NCBI GenBank assembly: GCA_965602945.1
Contig: CBFDBC010000128.1
Location: forward strand, 1-10,969
Source of the DNA: JAUXEH01 sp965602945
GTDB lineage: Bacteria > Acidobacteriota > Aminicenantia > Aminicenantales > Aminicenantaceae
Direction of reading: 5' to 3'
Length of the DNA: 10,969 bases
Position numbers and translations under genes: made by a program
Notes under the pieces: generated by a model
The model's input: the letters and a program-made list of their open reading frames with translations, nothing else
Databases searched by the model: none
Told to the model about the DNA's origin: nothing
In this document: positions 5,782 through 10,969 of the stretch, piece after piece
Layout of the letters: every line of letters begins with the position of its first letter
How positions within the stretch are numbered: position 1 is the first letter of the stretch

Positions 5782-6708
5782 TTAATCGAGGCTGGTGATG
5801 TAGTCGTCGACGGCCAGGGCGGCCTCTACGCCGGCGCCGGCTGCGATGGCCACCTGGTTGGAACAGGCGTCCGTCACATCCCCGGCCGCGTAGATACCGG
5901 GTTGGGACGCGGCCATTTTTTTCCGGACCACGACCTCCCCCCACTCGTTCAACTCCAACAGGGACCCGAGGAATCCGGTGTTGGGGAGCATGCCGATGGA
6001 GACGAACAGCCCGTCCATGGTTTCATCCCAGGCCTCCCCCGTCTTGACGTTGTGCAAAGACAGGGATTCCAGCTTGTCCTGACCGTTGACCGTGTCCACC
6101 ACCGTGTCCAGGACCAGCTCGACCTTCTCGTGTTCCCGGACCCGTTCCTGCAGGATCTTCTCGGCCCTGAATCCCTGCCGCCGGTGGATGAGCTTCACCA
6201 GGCGGGCGAACTTGGTGAGGAACAGCGCCTCGGTCAGGGCCCAGCTGCCGCCGCCCACGACACTCACCACTTTGTCACGGAAAAAGGCTCCATCACAGGT
6301 GGCGCAGAAGGAGACGCCCCTTCCAATCAATTCGGCCTCTCCCGGAACCCCGAGATGCCTGTGGGCCGCCCCGGTGGCGATGATGACCGTGCGGGTCTGA
6401 TAGATTTTCTCACGCCCCACGACACTCCAAAGCGGAGCTTCCTCCTGCCGCAGCTCGGCGATCTCATCCATCTCGATCTTCGCTCCAAACCGTTCGGCCT
6501 GGGCCCTGAAGGCATCCATGAGAGGGAAGGTCCCCACGCCTTCGGCGAATCCGGGGTAGTTCTCGATCCAGTCCGTGAGGAGGATCTGCCCCCCCGGAAG
6601 CGCCTTTTCCAGGATCAGTGTTTCCAGCCGGGCACGGCCCGTATAGATGGCTGCGGCCAGACCCGCGGGGCCGGCGCCCACGATGATCACATCGTATGTC
6701 ATGCTCAT
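5782..6708 (-). CDS. trxB: thioredoxin reductase (NADPH, FAD)
   Basis: This flavoenzyme passes electrons from NADPH through FAD and a redox disulfide to thioredoxin in the cytoplasm. The 308 residues match the short bacterial form. The FAD site GAGPAG is at 11-16. PGGQ (38-41) and the ENYPGF segment follow. The redox pair C135-A-T-C138 is in GVSFCATCDGAFF. The NADPH 2'-phosphate site HRRQGFR is at 175-181, and the closing FAD motif GIYAAGDVTD is at 271-280. One oddity is that the usual NADPH loop GGGDSAxEEA reads GGGSWALTEA (152-161), with Asp, Ser and Glu replaced. The ATG at 6708 overlaps the trxA stop in an ATGA junction, so the two are coupled and made together. Naming as TrxB rests on the CATC centre and on trxA next door. 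Confidence 0.94.
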   Translation of the reverse strand: MSMTYDVIIVGAGPAGLAAAIYTGRARLETLILEKALPGGQILLTDWIENYPGFAEGVGTFPLMDAFRAQAERFGAKIEMDEIAELRQEEAPLWSVVGREKIYQTRTVIIATGAAHRHLGVPGEAELIGRGVSFCATCDGAFFRDKVVSVVGGGSWALTEALFLTKFARLVKLIHRRQGFRAEKILQERVREHEKVELVLDTVVDTVNGQDKLESLSLHNVKTGEAWDETMDGLFVSIGMLPNTGFLGSLLELNEWGEVVVRKKMAASQPGIYAAGDVTDACSNQVAIAAGAGVEAALAVDDYITSLD

Positions 6709-7034
6709 AGATGCTTGGAAACAGCCGCGACGATCTTGTCCTTGGGCAGTGCGCCCACGATGGTTTCCTGGAGCTCTCCCCCCTTGAACAGAAGGAGTGT
6801 GGGGATACTCATGATGCCGTATTTAGCAGGAACTCTCTGATTTTCGTCCACGTTCAGTTTCGCCACCTTGAGCCGGTCCTTGTACTCCTCAGCGATCTGT
6901 TCCACGAAAGGTGCCACCATCCGGCAGGGGCCGCACCAAACCGCCCAGAAATCAACCAGCACCGGGAGCTCAGAACCGATGACCTCGTCTTCAAAGTTCT
7001 CATCCGTCACATTCAGTAAGCTTTCGTCAGACAC
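6705..7034 (-). CDS. trxA: thioredoxin
   Basis: This small disulfide reductase supplies electrons to ribonucleotide reductase, methionine sulfoxide reductase and similar targets, and is itself reduced by the adjacent trxB product. Read from GTG 7034 it has 109 residues, the standard length. It carries the active site W33-C-G-P-C37 preceded by VDFWAV, and the cis-proline in SIPT (Pro78) that packs against it; the final GALPKDKI segment is also typical. The frame is open further upstream to a GTG at 7070, but that part would be read through a palindromic repeat. The strong AAGGAGG five bases before GTG 7034 decides the start. It ends in a four-base overlap with trxB. Confidence 0.96.
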   Translation of the reverse strand: MSDESLLNVTDENFEDEVIGSELPVLVDFWAVWCGPCRMVAPFVEQIAEEYKDRLKVAKLNVDENQRVPAKYGIMSIPTLLLFKGGELQETIVGALPKDKIVAAVSKHL

Positions 7035-7039
7035 TCTAT

Positions 7040-7046
7040 CCTCCTT
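7040..7046 (-). promoter_or_regulatory. Shine-Dalgarno of trxA that fixes its start
   Basis: On the reverse strand AAGGAGG is followed by five bases (ATAGA) and then GTG at 7034. The spacing is near ideal. It supports the GTG start over the in-frame GTG at 7070, which lies within the palindrome. Confidence 0.85.
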
Positions 7047-7050
7047 TTTT

Positions 7051-7071
7051 AGTGGGGGCCTGACCCCCACT
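7051..7071. repeat. short palindrome between nadK and trxA sharing a core with the 5694 repeat
   Basis: Arms AGTGGGGG (7051-7058) and CCCCCACT (7064-7071) enclose a five-base loop. On the reverse strand the element contains GGGGTCAGGC, identical to the outer ten bases of the inverted repeat at 5694-5776. It overlaps the nadK stop codon and lies just ahead of the trxA ribosome site. In the direction of transcription it is followed by a run of A, not T, so it does not look like an intrinsic terminator. It could adjust trxA translation or mRNA processing. Confidence 0.7.
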
Positions 7072-7921
7072 ATTTCTTGCCCCAGCCAAGCTTCTCCTGC
7101 AGGAGGTCGAAATAATTCCTCCGCGGCGAGGAGATCAACTCCAGCTTGAGGTCGCTGGTCCGCACTTCCACAGTTTCGTTTTCATCCAAAAGGTAGCCCC
7201 GCTGCCCGTCCAGGGTCAGGTAGGCCTTCTCCCCCTTGGTCAACATCTGGATCCTGATCCGCGAATCGGATGCGACCAGCATGGGACGGAAGGACAGTGT
7301 GTGGGGGCAGATGGGGGCTATGCTTATGGCGGGGATATAAGGCTGGATGATGGGCCCCCCCGCGGAAAGGGAATAGGCCGTCGAGCCGGTTGGGGTCGAG
7401 ATGATGAGCCCGTCGGAACGGGGGATGGAAATCTCCTTTTCGTTGATCCACATGGCGCACTGTATCATACGCGCCAGGGCCCCCTTGTTGATCACGATGT
7501 CGTTTAGACAGTAATATACCGTCCCGCGTGTGTCCGCTTCCAGGACCTGGCGCGGGCTGATGATACGCTCATCACCGTCCAGGTAGGCGTCGAGGGTCTC
7601 GAACATCTCATCCAGGGGGATCTCAGTCAGGAATCCCAGGCTCCCCATGTTCACGCCCAGGACAGGCACCCGGTTCTCGGCGGCCAGGTGTGCGATGCTG
7701 AGCAGCGTGCCGTCTCCGCCCAGGACGATCACCAGGTCCACCTCGGCGGGCAGCGCCTCCCGTGAAACGCCCTGCCGCTGCCCGAGCATTTCCGCAGCCG
7801 CGGACTCGAAACGGCACTCCACTCCGCGCTCGGAAAAATAGCCGAGCAGCTGTCTCAGTACGGCATCGACTTCCGGGGCATGCGGCTTGATGACTAATCC
7901 GACTCGTTCAATTGGTCTCAT
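7070..7921 (-). CDS. nadK: NAD kinase
   Basis: NAD kinase (PpnK family) phosphorylates NAD to NADP in the cytoplasm, the only route to NADP. The 283-residue protein shows the signature GGDGT (68-72, Asp70 being the catalytic-site aspartate) and the segment GVNMGSLGFLTE (89-100). LNDIVINKG (139-147) corresponds to the family N-E/D substrate motif. SDGLIISTPTGSTAYSLSAGGP (169-190) is the glycine-rich nucleotide site. The length is typical. The ATG at 7921 has AAGGAGG nine bases upstream, located inside the end of tlyA, and the genes overlap by 14 bp, implying coupling. The stop codon TAG touches the palindrome at 7051-7071. NADPH made from its product feeds the neighbouring thioredoxin reductase. 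Identification is firm. Confidence 0.96.
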   Translation of the reverse strand: MRPIERVGLVIKPHAPEVDAVLRQLLGYFSERGVECRFESAAAEMLGQRQGVSREALPAEVDLVIVLGGDGTLLSIAHLAAENRVPVLGVNMGSLGFLTEIPLDEMFETLDAYLDGDERIISPRQVLEADTRGTVYYCLNDIVINKGALARMIQCAMWINEKEISIPRSDGLIISTPTGSTAYSLSAGGPIIQPYIPAISIAPICPHTLSFRPMLVASDSRIRIQMLTKGEKAYLTLDGQRGYLLDENETVEVRTSDLKLELISSPRRNYFDLLQEKLGWGKK

Positions 7922-8696
7922 CCCACACCGCCTCCTTGATCTGAGAGTCTCTCTGCGGCGGGGTCAGTGAAGAGGGCCCCCGCGCCCAGAGCACCAGGAA
8001 CTCCCGATTCCCCTTCTGGCCCGAAACGGGAGAACGCAAGGCCCCTCCCAATCCGAAACCCATTACATCCGCCTCTGCGGTCACGCGTGTTAGGACCTCG
8101 ATGTGGAGCGAGGGGTCCCGGATCACACCCTTCTTCCCCACGCGGCCTTTCCCCACCTCGAACTGCGGCTTGATGAGCGCGATCACCTTCCCGCCGCCGA
8201 TAAGACCGGACAACGCAGGCAGCACCTTCAGTACGGAGATGAAGGACAGGTCCATGACGGCCAGGTCCACGGGACCCGGCAGGTCGCCGGCCGACAGATA
8301 ACGGGCATTCTTCTTTATCGCCGTCACCCGGGGATCGTTCATCAGTTTCCAGTCCAGCTGGCGCGGGTCCACATCCACGGCATACACATGGGTGGCCCCG
8401 TTCTGCAGCAGGCAATCGGTGAATCCTCCGGTGGATGCACCCAGGTCAAGCCCGATCCGGCCCTGAACCTGGATCCCGAAACGCTGGAGAGCGGCTTCCA
8501 GCTTCAGCCCTCCCCGGGACACGTAGCGCAGCCGCTGCTTCAAGCGGAGCCTCTTTCCGGCATCGAGCAGCTGGCCGGGTTTTTCGACGCGGAGCTCCCC
8601 CATATAGACATCTCCCGCCATGATCAGGGCATGGGCCTGGTGGCGGCTCTCGGCCAGGCCTTGGGTGACCAGCATCTTATCCGCCCGCTCCTTCAT
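7908..8696 (-). CDS. tlyA: TlyA-family RNA 2'-O-methyltransferase (S4 plus FtsJ-like domain)
   Basis: TlyA proteins are SAM-dependent 2'-O-ribose methyltransferases; the mycobacterial member modifies cytidines in 16S and 23S rRNA. The older 'hemolysin' label reflects a disputed activity. The 262-residue protein begins with an S4 RNA-binding domain (about 2-60, ADKMLVTQGLAESRHQAHAL) and the linker SRGGLKLEAAL (60-70). The Rossmann methyltransferase follows: SAM motif GLDLGASTGGFTD (82-94), AVDVD, DLSFIS (149-154), IKPQFEVGKG (175-184) and the C-terminal SPVSGQKGNREFL. The usual ERTNAR element reads IKKNAR (127-132). A polar tail of about 20 residues ends the protein. It begins 15 bp after dxs and overlaps nadK by 14 bp, within an operon order common in bacteria. 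Which RNA it modifies here is not shown by the sequence. Confidence 0.93.
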   Translation of the reverse strand: MKERADKMLVTQGLAESRHQAHALIMAGDVYMGELRVEKPGQLLDAGKRLRLKQRLRYVSRGGLKLEAALQRFGIQVQGRIGLDLGASTGGFTDCLLQNGATHVYAVDVDPRQLDWKLMNDPRVTAIKKNARYLSAGDLPGPVDLAVMDLSFISVLKVLPALSGLIGGGKVIALIKPQFEVGKGRVGKKGVIRDPSLHIEVLTRVTAEADVMGFGLGGALRSPVSGQKGNREFLVLWARGPSSLTPPQRDSQIKEAVWDETN

Positions 8697-8711
8697 GCGC
8701 TCGGTAATCGA

Positions 8712-10595
8712 TCAGGGCTTTTCGCCGCCCCGGAAGAACTCCTCGATCTGCTCTACCAAACCCGGCACATCCAACCGGTACCTGGCCTTGATCTGCTCGA
8801 CCTTGCCGACGGGATAGATCTCCACGGGCAGTCCCAGGCGCTTGAAGCGCAGATCGAAAAGCCCTTCCCCGTCCAGGAATTCCCTGACCGCACTCCCGAA
8901 TCCCCCGTCGATAACCCCCTCTTCGGCCGTGAAGATCGTGCATCCGGGACGGGCGTATTTCCGAATCAGCTCCCCGTCCAGCGGCTTGGCGAACCGCGCA
9001 TTCACCACGCCCAGGCTGATGCCCCTCTTCTCCAGGGCCTCTGCCGCCTCGAGCGCAGGACGCACCATGTTGCCGAACGCTACCAGGAGGTCCTTTCCCT
9101 CCTTGAGGAGCTCCGCCTTCCCCAGGGGGATCTCTGTCCAGCCCTCGTCCATGGAGACGCCTGCAACCTTCCCTTTGGGGAACCTGACGGCGACCGGATG
9201 GCCGTAGCTGAAGGCCGAATGCAGCATGTTACGCAGCTCGTTCTCATCTTTGGGGGCCATGACGATCATGTTGGGCAGATGCCGCAGGTAGACGATGTCA
9301 TTGATACCCTGGTGCGTGGGGCCGTCATCCGGGACGATCCCGGAGCGATCCAGGGCGAAAAGGATCGGGATGTCCATGAGACAGACATCATGGTAGAGCT
9401 GGTCGTAGGCCCTCTGCAGGAAAGTGGAATAGATGGCCACCACCGGCTTATATCCTTCCAGCGCCAGCCCGGTGGAAAAAACCACGGCATGCTGTTCCGC
9501 GATCCCCACATCAAAAAATCGGTCCGGGTATTTCTTGCTGAACGGCCCCAACCCCGTCCCATCGGGCATGGCGGCGGTGACGGCCACCAACCGGTCATCC
9601 TCATCGGCCATGTCTATGACGGTCTCCCCGAACACGGAGGAGAAGGTCGCCCGTTTGTCCGTCTGGACGGCACGGCCCGATGATTTCTCGAAAGGGGATG
9701 CACTGTGGAACTTGGCTGGATTATCCTGTGCCGGCCCGAAACCTTTTCCCTTTTTGGTCACACAGAGGATGAGGACGGGCCCATCGGTCCCCTTGGCCTC
9801 TTCGAACACCTCGATCAGAGAGGGCAGGCTGTGACCCTGGACCGGACCGATGTAGCGGAGGCCCAGTTCTTCGAACAGCAGGCCCGGGAAAAACGTCTTC
9901 TTGATGGTCTCTTCCAGGGCGCGGCCCACTTTGATCATGGGCCAGCCGATCAGGGGGAGGGCCTTCAGGAAGGTCTTGGCATGGTCTTTCATGCGCAGGT
10001 AGTACTGCCCGGACACCAGGTATGTGAGGTAACGCGAGAGCGCCCCCACATTGGGAGATATGGACATCTCGTTGTAGTTCAAGACGATGATAAGCTTCTG
10101 TCTCAGATGCCCGATCTGATTGAGCGCCTCCCAGGCAATGCCGCCGGTCAGGCCTCCGTCCCCCACCACGGCGATGACATAGTGGTCTCCGCCCTTCCGG
10201 TCCCGGGCCAAAGCCAGTCCCAGCGCGGCCGACAGGGCCGTGGAGGCGTGACCGGTGTTGTATGCATCGTGCTCACTCTCCTCCTGCACCGGGAATCCGC
10301 AGACTCCCTCCATCTGACGCAGGCCGGAAAACTCACTACTGCGGCCTGTCAGTATCTTATGCGTGTAACACTGGTGCCCGACATCCCATATGATCTTGTC
10401 CTTCGGGGAATCGAAAACGTAATGCAGGGCCAGCGTCATCTCCACAACTCCGAGATTAGGAGAAAGGTGTCCTCCCGTGCTGGAGACCGTATCGATGATC
10501 AACTGCCGGATCTCCTTGGCTAACTGGCCCATCTCCCTGGTCGACAGGTTCTTGAGATCCTGGGGTGCTGCGATGCTTTCAAGCAGGGTGGGCAT
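8712..10595 (-). CDS. dxs: 1-deoxy-D-xylulose-5-phosphate synthase
   Basis: Dxs joins pyruvate and glyceraldehyde-3-phosphate using thiamine diphosphate, the entry step of the MEP isoprenoid pathway. The 627 residues match the family length. The order is canonical: GGHLSPNLGVVE (41-52, catalytic-site His43), WDVGHQCYTHKILTGR (70-85), and the thiamine motif from GDGGLTGG (145-152) to NEMSISPNVGAL (175-186), with Asp146 and Asn175 as Mg ligands. The transketolase pyrimidine domain follows with DVGIAEQHAV (362-371; Glu367), YSTFLQRAYDQL (389-400; Arg395) and DDGPTHQG (423-430; His428), then a C-terminal domain from about 490. Deviations are Tyr174 where LNDN is usual, Pro422 in the GIVPDDG loop, and Gln253 in YIGPVQGH where Asp is common. 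GAGGAAACAG precedes the ATG. It begins 52 bp after xseB; no ispA lies between. Confidence 0.97.
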   Translation of the reverse strand: MPTLLESIAAPQDLKNLSTREMGQLAKEIRQLIIDTVSSTGGHLSPNLGVVEMTLALHYVFDSPKDKIIWDVGHQCYTHKILTGRSSEFSGLRQMEGVCGFPVQEESEHDAYNTGHASTALSAALGLALARDRKGGDHYVIAVVGDGGLTGGIAWEALNQIGHLRQKLIIVLNYNEMSISPNVGALSRYLTYLVSGQYYLRMKDHAKTFLKALPLIGWPMIKVGRALEETIKKTFFPGLLFEELGLRYIGPVQGHSLPSLIEVFEEAKGTDGPVLILCVTKKGKGFGPAQDNPAKFHSASPFEKSSGRAVQTDKRATFSSVFGETVIDMADEDDRLVAVTAAMPDGTGLGPFSKKYPDRFFDVGIAEQHAVVFSTGLALEGYKPVVAIYSTFLQRAYDQLYHDVCLMDIPILFALDRSGIVPDDGPTHQGINDIVYLRHLPNMIVMAPKDENELRNMLHSAFSYGHPVAVRFPKGKVAGVSMDEGWTEIPLGKAELLKEGKDLLVAFGNMVRPALEAAEALEKRGISLGVVNARFAKPLDGELIRKYARPGCTIFTAEEGVIDGGFGSAVREFLDGEGLFDLRFKRLGLPVEIYPVGKVEQIKARYRLDVPGLVEQIEEFFRGGEKP

Positions 10596-10647
10596 CTCTG
10601 TTTCCTCTCATTCTGCTGCTTTTCTCACGATGATCATGGGGTATCGA

Positions 10648-10938
10648 TCAAAAGGGAAGGCTGTCGTTCTCTCCGGAACCGCCCTCCTGTGGTTTCTTAT
10701 CCGTATTTTCCTCTGCAGGCAGATCGAAGGGCTCACCCGTGACCTGCCCCTCTGCGTTCTTCAGCAGGATCTCGACCTTTTTCTCCGCTTTCCCCAACTC
10801 CTCCCGCAGGAACTTGGCAAGCTGTACCCCCTTCTCAAAGAGGGCCAGGGATTCATCCAGAGACGACTCTCCGGCCTCCATCTTCTCAACGATGGACTCC
10901 AACTCCGCCAAGGCTTTTTCAAAACTTTTTTGCGTCAT
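10648..10938 (-). CDS. xseB: exodeoxyribonuclease VII small subunit
   Basis: XseB is the small helical subunit that coats and supports the catalytic XseA subunit in exonuclease VII, which degrades single-stranded DNA from both ends in mismatch repair and recombination. Residues 1-63 form the typical two-helix hairpin with the family pattern SFEKALAELESIVEKME, then GESSLDESLALFEKGV and a second helix to LLKNAEGQ. The protein is 96 residues against about 65-85 for most members. The extra 25-30 residues form a low-complexity acidic tail ending ENDSLPF at the very C-terminus, which resembles the protein-recruiting tip of single-stranded DNA-binding protein. AGGAGA lies seven bases before the ATG. 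It heads the visible minus-strand operon; xseA would be expected just beyond the window edge. Confidence 0.94.
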   Translation of the reverse strand: MTQKSFEKALAELESIVEKMEAGESSLDESLALFEKGVQLAKFLREELGKAEKKVEILLKNAEGQVTGEPFDLPAEENTDKKPQEGGSGENDSLPF

Positions 10939-10969
10939 TTGCCTGTCTCCTCATGACCTTCTTCGGACG
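10935..10969 (-). other. possible 3' end of an upstream gene (xseA expected)
   Basis: Only about 30 bases precede xseB. On the reverse strand one frame closes with TGA at 10953-10951. Another closes with the TGA inside the xseB start (10937-10935), which would give an ATGA overlap like that of trxA/trxB. XseA usually precedes XseB, so either could be its last codons, but too little sequence is present to choose. Confidence 0.25.

Noticed and set aside
5902..6840. Plus-strand open frame of 312 codons
   Set aside because: Antisense to trxB and the end of trxA; no recognisable domain and a composition typical of a shadow frame.
7035..7070. Extended trxA start at GTG 7070
   Set aside because: It would translate the palindromic repeat, and the canonical ribosome site sits directly before GTG 7034, which gives the normal thioredoxin length.
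7051..7071. Palindrome as an intrinsic terminator of the minus-strand operon
   Set aside because: In the direction of transcription the stem is followed by A residues, not U, and the trxA ribosome site comes immediately after.
7960..7967. Third copy of GGGGTCAG in the tlyA tail
   Set aside because: Only eight bases match, without palindromic arms and within coding sequence; chance is sufficient.
8103..9683. Long plus-strand open frame of 526 codons
   Set aside because: It runs antisense to tlyA and dxs, whose protein motifs are intact. Its translation is low-complexity (Gln, His, Pro, Gly rich), as expected for the mirror of high-GC coding DNA.
9705..10523. Plus-strand open frame of 272 codons
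   Set aside because: Antisense to dxs across its thiamine-binding domain; no independent support.
1..10969. CRISPR array, tRNA, rRNA, complete insertion sequence, toxin-antitoxin or defence module
   Set aside because: No regularly spaced repeats, no RNA gene signatures and no transposase or defence domains were seen; nearly all sequence is covered by recognisable housekeeping genes.

Overview
The window reads as chromosomal housekeeping DNA from a Gram-negative (diderm, LPS-making) bacterium of fairly high GC. Lipopolysaccharide genes (lptD, lpxD), a split F-type ATP synthase F0 cluster, non-mevalonate isoprenoid synthesis (dxs) and the run xseB-dxs-tlyA-nadK fit several LPS-bearing phyla. 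Acidobacteriota (including Aminicenantes-like lineages) or a former deltaproteobacterial group are the most natural guesses. That is an inference from gene content and style; no rRNA or other phylogenetic marker is present.

Layout. Positions 1-1759 (minus) hold the N-terminal three quarters of lptD, running off the left edge. A 74-bp divergent gap with two face-to-face extended -10 promoter candidates separates it from a plus-strand block: a small AtpZ-like membrane protein (1834-2073), a 226-bp gap with a promoter candidate, then atpI-like (2300-2689), atpB (2677-3423), atpE (3442-3783), a YihY/BrkB-family membrane protein (3795-4670) and lpxD (4648-5688). The last five are overlapping or tightly spaced and look like one transcription unit. 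The F0 b subunit and all of F1 are absent, so the ATP synthase operon is split in this genome.

The plus block meets a minus-strand block tail to tail. The 93 bp between them are almost filled by a perfect 30-bp inverted repeat. The minus block, in transcription order, is xseB (10938-10648), dxs (10595-8712), tlyA (8696-7908), nadK (7921-7070), trxA (7034-6705) and trxB (6708-5782). Overlaps at tlyA/nadK and trxA/trxB indicate translational coupling. A second, shorter palindrome sharing a 10-base core with the first lies between nadK and trxA.

Functionally the plus block combines membrane bioenergetics with lipid A synthesis. The minus block combines DNA repair (exonuclease VII small subunit), isoprenoid precursor supply, RNA 2'-O-methylation, NADP synthesis and NADPH-driven thiol reduction; nadK next to the NADPH-dependent thioredoxin pair is a sensible pairing.

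I found no CRISPR array, tRNA, rRNA, complete insertion sequence, phage gene or defence system. The most interesting details are an SSB-like C-terminal tip on XseB, a c subunit with a signal peptide and a partial sodium-site signature, the paired GGGGTCAGGC repeats, near-leaderless divergent promoters, and family-motif deviations in TrxB and Dxs.
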